A stretch of DNA of 64,000 nt from Saprospiraceae bacterium (GCA_020630435.1 JAHDBJ010000006.1:119956-183955), one strand, 5' to 3'; positions 1 through 8,690 are shown, counted from the stretch's first letter. The notes: generated from the letters alone by a model not told the origin. Numbers and translations: made by a program.

Positions 1-1451
1 ATGCAATTCTTCGAGCTGGTGATATGTTTTTTAAACAAAATGAATATGCTGAAGCACTACAGTATTATAATGAGGTTGTTTCAAAAAAATATAATGGCTC
101 TGACTATGCACTTTATCAGAAAGCAATGATTGAAGGTCTTAGAGGTAAAACTGTTGAAAAAATACTTGTCTTAGAAGAGCTGACGAATCAATATCCAAAA
201 TCTCAATATGCTGATGATGGTCTATATGCACTAGGTTCTACTTACCTAGAAATCGGAAAGTTTAATTTAGCAGTTGAAACATTTCAGTCCTTGAGTACAA
301 ATTATCCTAGCTCTACGCTTTTAAATGCTACCTTACTAAAAATGGGTTTAATTGCTTATAATCAAAATAATTATCCTGATGCATTAAGTTATTATAAACG
401 TATTTTTAGAAATAATCCTACAGCAGCAGAAGCAAAAGTAGCATTAAGAGGAATAGAAGAAATATATATTGAAATGGGCGATCCAGATGCCTATTTAGCA
501 TTCCTAGAAAGTGTTCCGAATCATGGAGGCACTATTTCTTCAGGAGATAAAGATCTCATTAATTTTAGAGCTGCTGAAAAACAGTATGAGAATGGCAATT
601 ATGAAAAAGCGATTATAGGCTATAATAAATATTTAAAAAAATTTCCGAACGGGGAATATAGTTTGAAAGCAAAATATAATAGGAGTGAGGCTTACTTTTT
701 ATTAAAAAATTATGAAGCTGCCTTCGATAGTTATGAAGAAGTTATAGAAATAGGAAATAGTCCTTACTATGCTTCTTCATTGTTCAAAGCTGCTGAAATT
801 GCCTATAATCATAAACAAGATTTCAATAAGTCTTATCAATACTATTCGATTCTTGAAACAATAGCACCTGAAGGAGAAGAACGACTAAATGCTCAATTGG
901 GTGCTCTTCGTAGTGCTTGGCGCATTAACCAACCAACGGCTGTTTATGCTACAGCAGATAAGGTCGTGTCTAATCCTAATGCTACTAAAGAACATAAAAC
1001 AAATGCCTACTTCTATAAAGGTAAAATGGCTATTGAAGATAAGAACCATACAATTGCTTTAGCTAGTTTTAAAGAGGTGATTAAGTTGGATAATAGTGAA
1101 AAATCTGCTGAAGCACGTTATCAAGTAGCTTATCTCTATTATATTCTACGAGAGTTAGAAATTGCGAAAACACTCTGTATAAACACATATCAAGAAATCC
1201 CAAATTATCCATATTGGCTAGCAAAAAGTACTATTCTATTAGCCGATATTTTTGCGGAACAAGGAGATTTGTTTAATGCTAAAGCAACCCTTGAAGGACT
1301 TGTAGAAAATTATGATGGAGATGTTGCACTTGTAGAAGAAGCTAAAACAAAGCTCACCAAACTGCAAAGTCAAGATGCTGCAGCTACTAGGTTGCAGCCC
1401 TTAACACCGACTAATGGAGATAGAGAAATGGATGAACCCTTAGAGGATTAA
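1..1451 (+). CDS. TPR-repeat protein, 5' end outside the window
   Basis: The frame is open from base 3 (it reads AILRAGD before the first ATG at base 24), so this is the C-terminal part of a longer protein; about 483 residues are visible. It is built of helical TPR-like units with repeated A..YY..V, YP.S.YA.DGLY and YL...P.GEYSLKAKYNRSEAYF patterns, which point to a scaffold or periplasmic assembly role. The end is acidic and low in complexity (NGDREMDEPLED). The next gene, an outer-membrane barrel, starts within 45 bases, so the two are probably co-transcribed and may work together in the envelope. No enzyme motif is visible. TPR assignment is firm; the specific function is unknown. Confidence 0.85.
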   Translation, partial: AILRAGDMFFKQNEYAEALQYYNEVVSKKYNGSDYALYQKAMIEGLRGKTVEKILVLEELTNQYPKSQYADDGLYALGSTYLEIGKFNLAVETFQSLSTNYPSSTLLNATLLKMGLIAYNQNNYPDALSYYKRIFRNNPTAAEAKVALRGIEEIYIEMGDPDAYLAFLESVPNHGGTISSGDKDLINFRAAEKQYENGNYEKAIIGYNKYLKKFPNGEYSLKAKYNRSEAYFLLKNYEAAFDSYEEVIEIGNSPYYASSLFKAAEIAYNHKQDFNKSYQYYSILETIAPEGEERLNAQLGALRSAWRINQPTAVYATADKVVSNPNATKEHKTNAYFYKGKMAIEDKNHTIALASFKEVIKLDNSEKSAEARYQVAYLYYILRELEIAKTLCINTYQEIPNYPYWLAKSTILLADIFAEQGDLFNAKATLEGLVENYDGDVALVEEAKTKLTKLQSQDAAATRLQPLTPTNGDREMDEPLED

Positions 1452-1495
1452 TGTACTGCTTTTTGCACCCTATTTTGTTTACAAAAAAATATAAA

Positions 1496-3154
1496 ATGGA
1501 TAAGTATCTATTTAAATCAATAATATTTAAAGAAACGATTTCTTTTTTATTGCTATTATTTATGATAGTAATATTTACAAATGATTTGATGGCACAACCC
1601 GACACAGAATTGCCTTCTGACCAAGTAGAAGTTGTTAAAAATTTTGAAGCACGATTAGCGGATGCTGAAAAAGTAGATATATCTCCTACATTACCGAATA
1701 TTGATACTAGTACTCAAACACTCAATTATTCTGTTCCTCCTAATTTAAAAAGTATAGATTACGAACCGCCAGTATTACGACCTATTGCTATGAAGCCCGA
1801 TCCGCTCCCTGAGATCTATAAGATGTTTGGTAAAGTTGGCTATGGGTTACCCAATTCCCCATTTGTTGAAATTAGTTATGATTCTGGGATACAAAATAAC
1901 CTCGATTTTGGAGCGTGGGTTAAACACCATTCTGCCAACAATAAAAATCAACTCGAAAATCAACGGTTTGGGAATACTGATCTAGAACTCGATGGAACAT
2001 ATTATTTCGACTATGGCTTTGCAGTACAAGGTATTGGAGATTTTTCCAATCGTAATGTCTATTATTATGGATATGATCATACAGATACAATATTCATGGA
2101 TGAAGATGTTAAACAAACGTTTACTTTATTCGATATTGGAGGTAAATTTTTCAACCATACGAGAACTGTTGGTGATCTCAACTATAGTACAGATATTAAT
2201 TTTTATCGACAAAACGATGCTTTTAAAAGTAATGAATTTGGAATCATTTTAGATGCCGAATTGACTAAATATTTTGCTGAAAAGCATCCGCTAACTATCC
2301 AAATTAAAAACGATTTCAGTACTTTTAAAGATAGCACATCTCAAGATCTAAACAACTTAAGTCTTATTCCATCGTTCACTTTTCAGAGCAATAGTTTTTA
2401 TGGGAAAGCAGGGGTTAACCTAAGCCATGCAAAAGACACTTTTCACCTCTTCCCAAATGTTGAATTAGGTTATTTGATTCCTGCTACGGGAATTACCATA
2501 TTTGCTGGTTGGGATGGTGGTTTAATCAAAAACTCCTTTAGAAGACTAAGTGAATATAATCCTTACATTGTATCTGAATTTGATGTAAAAAACACAAAAC
2601 TCAATAATATCTATGCAGGTATAAAAGGACAATCAGGAAGCCTTAACTACGAAGCACGGGCAGGATATAAAATCACAGAAAATACAGCATTATTCCTGAA
2701 TGACTATGCTAAGGATGGTAAAAGATTTAATGTTATCTATGATGATGTCGATATTTTTAATTTGCATGGTGAAATCACGTATAGTCCTTTTGCCAATCTT
2801 AATACTTTTGTCTTATTGGACTTCAATGCACTTGAACCCGAAACAGAAAATAAGGCTTGGCATTTGCCAATTTTTGAACTTAATGTCGGAGCTAATGGAA
2901 AAATGTTTAAAGAAAAATTTGGTGTGAAAGCAGAATTATATCTCGCTTCGGGCGTTGCAAATAAAAATGAAAATGATTCTGAGGAATTTCTAGGCGCATT
3001 ATTGGATTTGAGTCTAGGAGCTGACTATCAGTTTACCAAAAATTTTGGTGTTTTTTTAGACGTAAACAACATTACTGATAATAAAAGAGAACGATGGTAT
3101 CGATATCCAAGTTTTGGAATTAACTTTCTAGGAGGCATTATCGTTAAAATATAA
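1496..3154 (+). CDS. outer-membrane beta-barrel protein (TonB-receptor-like barrel, no plug seen)
   Basis: The 552-residue product has a signal peptide: basic start MDKYLFKS, hydrophobic stretch SFLLLLFMIVIF, and likely cleavage near LMAQ/PD. I chose the ATG at 1496 because the ATG at 1451, which overlaps the upstream stop, would add 15 residues in front of this signal. After a proline-rich linker (about residues 40-110) the rest is a series of alternating strands rich in Tyr, Phe and Gly, and the final strands read FLDVNNITDNKRERWYRYPSFG, much like the last strands of TonB-dependent receptors, with an aromatic-rich end. No TonB box or plug motif was recognised. It lies directly after a TPR gene. 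Envelope location is well supported; its ligand is unknown. Confidence 0.75.
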   Translation: MDKYLFKSIIFKETISFLLLLFMIVIFTNDLMAQPDTELPSDQVEVVKNFEARLADAEKVDISPTLPNIDTSTQTLNYSVPPNLKSIDYEPPVLRPIAMKPDPLPEIYKMFGKVGYGLPNSPFVEISYDSGIQNNLDFGAWVKHHSANNKNQLENQRFGNTDLELDGTYYFDYGFAVQGIGDFSNRNVYYYGYDHTDTIFMDEDVKQTFTLFDIGGKFFNHTRTVGDLNYSTDINFYRQNDAFKSNEFGIILDAELTKYFAEKHPLTIQIKNDFSTFKDSTSQDLNNLSLIPSFTFQSNSFYGKAGVNLSHAKDTFHLFPNVELGYLIPATGITIFAGWDGGLIKNSFRRLSEYNPYIVSEFDVKNTKLNNIYAGIKGQSGSLNYEARAGYKITENTALFLNDYAKDGKRFNVIYDDVDIFNLHGEITYSPFANLNTFVLLDFNALEPETENKAWHLPIFELNVGANGKMFKEKFGVKAELYLASGVANKNENDSEEFLGALLDLSLGADYQFTKNFGVFLDVNNITDNKRERWYRYPSFGINFLGGIIVKI

Positions 3155-3157
3155 AAA

Positions 3158-3195
3158 ATATAGCCAACTACTTAACAACAAATAATTGGCTATAT
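3158..3195. terminator. possible hairpin terminator between converging genes
   Basis: A 10-bp perfect inverted repeat (ATATAGCCAA at 3158-3167 and its complement at 3186-3195) with an 18-base loop lies between the barrel gene and the converging precursor-peptide genes. It has no long T run on either side, so it is a weak candidate. Confidence 0.4.
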
Positions 3196-3214
3196 AATAT
3201 ATATAAAAAATCGC

Positions 3215-3367
3215 TTATAATTTTTTCGGATCTTTTATATCATTGTGAGCATAATCATATGTTCCAGGAGGGCCTCCACCTGCAATATCATTTAATTTGC
3301 TAGCTTCTATAGCTTGAAATTTTTTAGTCTTTATTGACTCAAATGACTTCTTTTGTTGTTCTTTCAT
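3215..3367 (-). CDS. RiPP precursor peptide B (grasp-with-spasm type)
   Basis: The 50-residue peptide starts at the ATG at 3367 (MKEQQKKSFESIK). An upstream ATG at 3445 in the same frame would run back through the other precursor and is rejected. Residues 9-13 (FESIK) and the following KF match the leader of precursor A closely. The leader ends in a triple Gly (IAGGG, the typical GG-type processing site), leaving a core of 18 residues, PPGTYDYAHNDIKDPKKL. This core holds one Thr, several Lys and three Asp, which are the side chains an ATP-grasp ligase could join as esters or amides. It lies 51 bases after precursor A and downstream of the maturase genes. Being a precursor is inferred from leader, glycine motif and context. 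Confidence 0.75.
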   Translation of the reverse strand: MKEQQKKSFESIKTKKFQAIEASKLNDIAGGGPPGTYDYAHNDIKDPKKL

Positions 3368-3417
3368 AATTGAATAAATTTTAATTTTAAAAAATGTTTG
3401 TATAAAAAAGTTGGTTT

Positions 3418-3567
3418 TTAACGCCAAACAAGAATTCCATTCCAAACGTAATCTCCTTTATTTCCATGATATGTTTCGAAATATCCTCCTCCTGATAATT
3501 TGTTCATTTCCTTTTTATTCAAAGTTTCAAATTTATCAGCTTTAATTGATTCGAATTTTTTATTCAT
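3418..3567 (-). CDS. RiPP precursor peptide A (grasp-with-spasm type)
   Basis: This 49-residue peptide begins MNKKFESIKADKF. Its leader repeats the FESIK..KF block of precursor B, followed by NKLSGGG as the likely processing site. The core after the glycines is 21 residues, beginning YFETYHGNKGDY and ending VWNGILVWR; it contains Thr, Lys, Glu and Asp suited to ATP-grasp cross-linking and is rich in aromatic residues. The pair of paralogous peptides with the same leader but different cores is typical of precursor families. The gap to the upstream SPASM gene is 226 bp, so the peptides may have their own promoter; I found no clear TAnnTTTG box there. Confidence 0.78.
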   Translation of the reverse strand: MNKKFESIKADKFETLNKKEMNKLSGGGYFETYHGNKGDYVWNGILVWR

Positions 3568-3793
3568 AATTCAGTTTTTTAATGTGATTAAAAAATAAAT
3601 CTTGATTTAGTTTAGATTATAACATTGGATAATTTCTACTAAATAGAAACAATCTGTACGTAAATTATCACGTAATTATGTCAAATTCCACTTACAATTA
3701 ATAAACGCTGGATTTCAATTAACAAATGAAATAATAGGAATACTATTTTGACACATATCATCTTTTTGATGCATGTAGTAGGGTTACTTATGA

Positions 3794-4873
3794 TCAATAT
3801 TCATTCAAAATTTTATAAGATTTGATGACGTCTTCTTTTAGAGGATTTGTTGACCATTCTTTCCATTCATTAGTTATAGGGTTATATCCACACTTTAGTG
3901 GTTTGCTATATATATTATCAGGCTTATCTATATAAGCTCGGCAATCCAAGCACATATATCTAAATTCGCATATTTTGCATGTCTCAATTTCATCTTTCTT
4001 GATGTATCCAAAACTTTTAAAAGACTCTTGTTTAACAACTTCTATTAATGAAACTTCATTAATGTTTCCAAAGTCAAACCTCATTGAAGGGCAGTTTTTT
4101 ATACGCCCAGAAGTATCAATAGATATTTTTTTATTTAGACAATTATTATAATGAGAACTTTCATTAAAAAACGGCGTATTAATAGTAAAAAAGCTAGGCT
4201 GTATTTGCCCACAACAGCTCTCACTTATAATCTTTTGTTGAGTGGTAAAAATTTTTGCTTGTTTGATTTTTTTGTGGCTTATTGTTTCTGCCGCAAAAAG
4301 AGTAATTGTTTTTATTCGATGATGCTTTTCAATTAAATGCTCTATCTCTAAAATATTATTCTGGGGCAAAATCAATTCAATAGATTTTACACGAGTAAAT
4401 AATGTTGAAGACACAATTGAATTAAGCTTACCTAAAAGTTCTGAACTGTAAAATCGAAGTTGTAAATGAACACTTCCTAATATTTCTAATTCTTTGATAA
4501 TCTTTTCTATTGGATGAAGAATATCATCATAATCAATGATGACATTAGTGATTTCATAAGGAGATTCATATTTGTTGTCAATAGGCGGAAATAACAGCCT
4601 TTCATTAGGGTCAGTTGTAAAGAATATATATTCTTTTTCTTCTAAAAAATCAAAATATTCCAGAATTATGTTTTGATATTGAATACCATATTTTTCCACA
4701 ATCTCCTCAATCCTTAAGCTAAAATCAGTAGTTAAAATTTCATAAAGGATATTTGGAATAAAATTAAAAGAAGATCTAGTAAGATCATAGACAATAGAAC
4801 GACTATGTCCATCTACAAGTTTACAATCTGAAAAAAGGATAAAATATTTATTTAGTATTTCTTGTGTTCTCAT
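3794..4873 (-). CDS. gwsS: SPASM-domain peptide maturase of the grasp-with-spasm system
   Basis: The 359-residue product has a C-terminal SPASM domain: C245, then SIDTSGRIKNC with C261, then C299xxC302xxxxxC308xxC311, then C328. These residues would hold auxiliary iron-sulfur clusters. The N-terminal part has only one Cys (C17) and no CxxxCxxC, so the radical-SAM cluster motif is missing; C220-C221 form an isolated pair. In the NCBIfam grasp-with-spasm system, a SPASM protein of about this size is paired with an ATP-grasp maturase, as here. The start overlaps the preceding small gene by 26 bases, indicating translational coupling. A direct catalytic role is uncertain without the radical-SAM motif; it could instead recognise or present the peptide. 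Confidence 0.82.
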   Translation of the reverse strand: MRTQEILNKYFILFSDCKLVDGHSRSIVYDLTRSSFNFIPNILYEILTTDFSLRIEEIVEKYGIQYQNIILEYFDFLEEKEYIFFTTDPNERLLFPPIDNKYESPYEITNVIIDYDDILHPIEKIIKELEILGSVHLQLRFYSSELLGKLNSIVSSTLFTRVKSIELILPQNNILEIEHLIEKHHRIKTITLFAAETISHKKIKQAKIFTTQQKIISESCCGQIQPSFFTINTPFFNESSHYNNCLNKKISIDTSGRIKNCPSMRFDFGNINEVSLIEVVKQESFKSFGYIKKDEIETCKICEFRYMCLDCRAYIDKPDNIYSKPLKCGYNPITNEWKEWSTNPLKEDVIKSYKILNEY

Positions 4874-5057
4874 CTATTATTATTTGGCTTAAATACTTGT
4901 GAAATTTTCGATCATAATACTCTTTGGTTTGATAAAAAGTACTACTCACTTCAGGTTCTTCTTCTTTTACTGTTAGTTTTTTATAAGTTGGATATGAAAA
5001 ATAAACAGGCATTTTTTCTTTATGCTCCTTAATAAATTCTTTAATATTCTTCATCAT
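4848..5057 (-). CDS. small protein between the two maturases, unknown function
   Basis: This 69-residue protein is coupled at both ends: its ATG overlaps the stop of the ATP-grasp gene (ATGA), and its end overlaps the start of the SPASM gene by 26 bases. That arrangement argues strongly that it is translated. It has no signal peptide, no Cys and no glycine processing site. It is charged, starts MMKNIKEFIKEHKEK, and has a Thr/Glu-rich middle (KKLTVKEEEPEVSSTFYQTK). It could be a third substrate, with that Thr/Glu block as a core, or an accessory peptide-binding protein. I do not recognise its family. Confidence 0.65.
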   Translation of the reverse strand: MMKNIKEFIKEHKEKMPVYFSYPTYKKLTVKEEEPEVSSTFYQTKEYYDRKFHKYLSQIIIDENTRNTK

Positions 5058-6037
5058 TCTTTAATTTTACCATTTTCAGTAAGGTATTTTGCAACTTTCT
5101 TTTCTAAGTTGTAATTACAAGGATAGGACAACATTCCAAATTGCCCAATAGGATTAATTTCTAGGAAGAAAAACGTTTTCTCCTTGTTTGCTAATAAATC
5201 CAAAGAACAAGTTTTTAATCCTACTTTATCAACCAAATCTAAAACTTTTGTTTCTATAGATTTGGGGAGTTTGAAAGGTACTGCTCTATTGGGTGTAGAG
5301 CGATCATAATTTCTAAAATCTACTTGGGTTTTTTTATTTTTTTGTGAAAAAATAGCCATAGAATAACATTCACCATCTAGGACAAAAGTTCTAATTTCAT
5401 AATGCTTTTCTATTTTTTCTTGAAAGAGAGAGATATGAAATATATCCTGTAGTTCATGGAGTTTTACAATATTTGTATAAGTATACATCTCAACTTCATT
5501 TGTTTTGTCAAAATGTACCATCGCCTCATTTATTGGTTTTACAATAAAATCGTTTTCTCCAAAAAAAGAAATTAAATCTGCCTTTTTATCCGTAATGATG
5601 GTTTTAGGAATATTTAACCCTACAGATCTAGCTTTATTCAAAGTATCAATTTTATTTAAGCCTGCATTTAAGGAGTTTCCTAAGCACTTAATATTTGAAT
5701 TTGAAATATGAGTATGAAAATATTGTTCAAGTCGATCCAAATCTCCTATAATAGCATTTTTAATACCACTTTCATACTTTAATTTAGGAGTAGTCCGTCT
5801 AGAATGATTTATATATTGTGATGAAATATTTAACCCTCCTCTACGATACCAATAAGTAGTAAAAGTATTTAGATCAATGCCATTTATAGATATATGAGTT
5901 TCTTCTCCTGTTAGGCCAACTTGTAGATTACAATCTACATGATTTCTAATAAGCAGAAATTTTTGCTCAAACAGCGTAAGCCAATCAACTACATCATTAG
6001 TAGAAATATCTCTATCATCAGAAATTATGAGTACCAT
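5054..6037 (-). CDS. gwsG: ATP-grasp peptide maturase of the grasp-with-spasm system
   Basis: The 327-residue enzyme has the N-terminal domain typical of the peptide ATP-grasp ligases (TYWYRRGGLN at residues 61-70) and an ATP-grasp core: K167 in DFIVKPIN, the R216 region (YEIRTFVLDGE), D280 in CSLDLL, and E293/N295 in FFFLEINPIGQFG, the metal-binding signature of the fold. These enzymes use ATP to join Glu or Asp side chains of a precursor to Thr, Ser or Lys side chains, forming ester or amide rings (graspetides). It is the first gene of the maturase operon, and two GGG-leader peptides lie downstream. Family assignment is strong; the bond made is inferred. Confidence 0.87.
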   Translation of the reverse strand: MVLIISDDRDISTNDVVDWLTLFEQKFLLIRNHVDCNLQVGLTGEETHISINGIDLNTFTTYWYRRGGLNISSQYINHSRRTTPKLKYESGIKNAIIGDLDRLEQYFHTHISNSNIKCLGNSLNAGLNKIDTLNKARSVGLNIPKTIITDKKADLISFFGENDFIVKPINEAMVHFDKTNEVEMYTYTNIVKLHELQDIFHISLFQEKIEKHYEIRTFVLDGECYSMAIFSQKNKKTQVDFRNYDRSTPNRAVPFKLPKSIETKVLDLVDKVGLKTCSLDLLANKEKTFFFLEINPIGQFGMLSYPCNYNLEKKVAKYLTENGKIKE

Positions 6038-6373
6038 TTCAAATTAAATTTTTCAGTTTTGAGGTTTTCTTAATTGGAAAAGACAAGGGAGGGAGAAAAA
6101 GACTAGTTCTTATATTTCCATCTATAGAATATCTTTTTTAGACAAAACACACTTTTAAAATACTCATTTATAAATCTAGAAGTTTTACAAGGTTTTATCA
6201 ACTATGAATGAATATCTGATACCTTTGAGCGAATATCCGAGTCCTCATAGTCTGTTAAAATATATATGGATGATTTTTCATTATTAAATTCGAGTGAATT
6301 TATTGAAATGGCGAAATTATCATCACTAAAATATTAGTTGATAAACATGGTCGAATCATAAAAGAAAACACCA
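6038..6373. other. intergenic region upstream of gwsG, with a possible gene remnant
   Basis: No complete gene was found in these 336 bp. It should hold the promoter of the maturase operon, but the closest minus-strand box (TTAATTTG near 6043-6050) is imperfect. On the plus strand near 6316-6396 a frame reads NGEIIITKILVDKHGRII and on into the 3' end of the minus-strand gene. It looks protein-like but has no start and is cut by stops, so it may be a decayed gene fragment or chance. Confidence 0.4.
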
Positions 6374-7183
6374 TCAATCTAATTTTGCATGTAATAAGGA
6401 ACAATAAAGTCTACTTTCGAGCTTTCTTTGGTCATTTACAAAAAGCCTATTAATATCTAAATGAATAAGACTTCTGATGATATGCCCCAAGTCTATCGTA
6501 GGCGGCAGACCTTGAATAACTTGCTGGGAAAGTGGTTTGACTTTAGCCTGGAATTCATCTAAAATATCAAGCAAGACACTAAATTCAGGGATTTCATCTC
6601 TTGTAAAACGTAGAATAGTTTCAATACTTTCTTTGTCCTCTTCAAATTCTTCGGCTAATGTTTGGGCGTTATCAAATTCTTTTAAAAAATATTCTCGTCC
6701 TTTCAAAATCAGATTAAGTTGCTCTTCGTTATTCAATCCAAAACAATCTAGATAGGTCTGTATAATTCTAAATGAAATATACCATCGTATCTGTTCGCTT
6801 GAATCTTCTTCCAAAACATCTATTAATTCTGCTACCATACGACTATCATGCTGAAAAATCGATTCAATAATAGGTAGAGTATCAACACCGTACCTAGACC
6901 ATTCTCTTTCATAATCAGCGAGCTCAATTTTAGCATTCACTTCCATTCTCATCCCGTTTTTGAACATATAGAGAATCTCTTCCTTCCGACCAATATCCTT
7001 CACTAAAAAACGGACTCTTAAATGAAATTCTGGTGTAGGATAGCGGATAAAAAACCATTTATCGATCAAATCTTCATTCATAAATATATTCGCAAAATAG
7101 TATATACCATTACTAATCAAAGAATCTGCCTGTTCCGATTTGAGATAGATATGAAAACTTAACCAATGATTACCTTTTTCCAT
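6374..7183 (-). CDS. thiopeptide-type bacteriocin biosynthesis domain protein (SpaB_C family), stand-alone
   Basis: The 269-residue protein matches the SpaB_C / lantibiotic dehydratase C-terminal family along its whole length. The opening WLSFHIYL..SEQADSLI, the block DKWFFIRYPTPEFHLRVRF near residues 42-60, and the Tyr-Glu-Arg-Glu stretch YEREWSRYG are all family hallmarks. In lanthipeptide LanB enzymes this domain eliminates glutamate from glutamylated Ser/Thr; related thiopeptide enzymes form the pyridine ring. No LanB N-terminal glutamylation enzyme is encoded here, so the protein is either an orphan that acts with a distant partner or has a changed role in the neighbouring peptide pathway. 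It shares the strand of the grasp-with-spasm operon but is separated from it by 336 bp. Confidence 0.8.
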   Translation of the reverse strand: MEKGNHWLSFHIYLKSEQADSLISNGIYYFANIFMNEDLIDKWFFIRYPTPEFHLRVRFLVKDIGRKEEILYMFKNGMRMEVNAKIELADYEREWSRYGVDTLPIIESIFQHDSRMVAELIDVLEEDSSEQIRWYISFRIIQTYLDCFGLNNEEQLNLILKGREYFLKEFDNAQTLAEEFEEDKESIETILRFTRDEIPEFSVLLDILDEFQAKVKPLSQQVIQGLPPTIDLGHIIRSLIHLDINRLFVNDQRKLESRLYCSLLHAKLD

Positions 7184-7254
7184 AAAACGAAGATATTATC
7201 TTATTTTTATAAAAAAATTTTCTTTTCTACTTTTATTTTACAAACTGTATAAAT

Positions 7255-8613
7255 ATGTCAGACCTCGAAAATAAAAATACACTTCAAAAATGGCTAGAGT
7301 TCTTACAACAAGAAAGCTGGCAATTGGAATTACTGATTTCGGGGTTTTCTATACTTTTATTATTTGGAGCAAAAGATCCAATAAGCTCATTAATTAACTA
7401 CTTTATTGTCAATGCATCCAGTAGTTTTTTTATGGGCTTAATGGCATCCTTTGGAATGTTTCTGTTAGGAGCATGGCTATTTTTAGTTGTTAACCTTATT
7501 ATTCATGTTATTCTTAGAGGACTTTGGATAGGTACTATTGGACTTCGGTATGTTTCTAGAGAAATTGATTTTGACGCTCTAGGTTATTCTCCAAAATTCA
7601 CGACTTACCTTCGAGACAAAATCGGCTCTTATGATAACTATATTGAACGATTGGAAAAATTATGCAGCATTATCTTTGCATTTTCATTTTTGATTATTTT
7701 CGTTCTCTTTTCTTTTATAATGTTCATTGCATTTATTGCATTATTTCAACAAACAATGAAATTTATTGCTGGAGGGTCGCTCAATGATGCCGCCGATTCT
7801 AGCACATGGACAAAGACAATTACCTATACCTCATTCGTATTTGTTATTTTGTTTTCTTTAGGAGGCTTACTCTATTTCATTGATTTTTTAACACTTGGCT
7901 TTTTCAAAAAGAAAAAAAGACTATCTACGTTTTATTTCCCCATATATCGTTTCTATAGTCTCATCTCTTTATCCTTTTTATATCGTCCTATTTATTATAA
8001 TTTTATTGACAATAAATATGGACGACGTTTTGCCTTCTTTACCATTCCCTATATTATCAGTCTAATTTTTATGGTTAGTTTATATTTTGAAACGAGTGAT
8101 TATCTACCAGAATATACCTCAAAAAAATGGATGAACCATTCTTATTATGATGATCAGAGGAAAGAGAATAAAATTGTGAAACAAGCGTCTATACAATCTA
8201 AGATTATAAAGGATGACTATCTAGAATTATTTATAAGAGTAGCCCAAAAAGACGAAGTCATAAAATTAATTTGTCCTAATATTGATCCCATAAATAGTGT
8301 AGGAATCAAAACAGATATTGTCGTGATCAATAAAGATACGAGGAAACAGAACTTAGATAGTTTGAAACTATGTTTTGATGCCCTTTACAATATTCATATT
8401 GATGACTCTTTATATCAAAAAATAGACTATGAATTCTTAAAACATCCTAATCAAAATGAACGTGGTCTATATACTATTTTAAATATAAAAAATTTAAAAG
8501 AAGGAAAGCATAACTTAAAGATCGAAACACAAAAAGTCTATCGTAAATATGGGGTACTTACAGATAGTTTAGTAAACTATACTTTTGTTGAATTTCCTTT
8601 TTGGAAATATTAG
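7255..8613 (+). CDS. multi-pass integral membrane protein, unknown function
   Basis: The 452-residue product has about five or six membrane segments. The first three are near residues 24-110 (for example SFGMFLLGAWLFLVVNLIIH), two more near 138-172 and 190-215, and one near 268-280. After that comes a soluble domain of about 170 residues rich in beta strands, probably outside the membrane, ending KYGVLTDSLVNYTFVEFPFW. It has no signal peptide, enzyme motif or transporter signature that I recognise. It is transcribed away from the SpaB_C gene across a 71-bp gap, so a functional link to the peptide locus is possible but unproven. Confidence 0.75.
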   Translation: MSDLENKNTLQKWLEFLQQESWQLELLISGFSILLLFGAKDPISSLINYFIVNASSSFFMGLMASFGMFLLGAWLFLVVNLIIHVILRGLWIGTIGLRYVSREIDFDALGYSPKFTTYLRDKIGSYDNYIERLEKLCSIIFAFSFLIIFVLFSFIMFIAFIALFQQTMKFIAGGSLNDAADSSTWTKTITYTSFVFVILFSLGGLLYFIDFLTLGFFKKKKRLSTFYFPIYRFYSLISLSFLYRPIYYNFIDNKYGRRFAFFTIPYIISLIFMVSLYFETSDYLPEYTSKKWMNHSYYDDQRKENKIVKQASIQSKIIKDDYLELFIRVAQKDEVIKLICPNIDPINSVGIKTDIVVINKDTRKQNLDSLKLCFDALYNIHIDDSLYQKIDYEFLKHPNQNERGLYTILNIKNLKEGKHNLKIETQKVYRKYGVLTDSLVNYTFVEFPFWKY

Positions 8614-8659
8614 CTGTTCTTCAATATTTCAGAATTTCGATAATTTTTTTTCAATTTTA

Positions 8660-8690
8660 TTTGTAAATAAATTATAGCATCTTATATTTG
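8660..8690 (+). promoter_or_regulatory. Bacteroidota-type promoter of tRNA-Val
   Basis: TTTG at 8660-8663 is followed after exactly 19 bases by TATATTTG at 8683-8690. This matches the known Bacteroidota consensus (TTTG, about 19 bases, TAnnTTTG) at every fixed base. It lies 53 bases upstream of the tRNA. Confidence 0.8.

Noticed and set aside
3368..3445. 26-residue N-terminal extension of precursor peptide B
   Set aside because: It runs back across the end of precursor A in another frame, while MKEQQKKSFESIK aligns with the start of precursor A.
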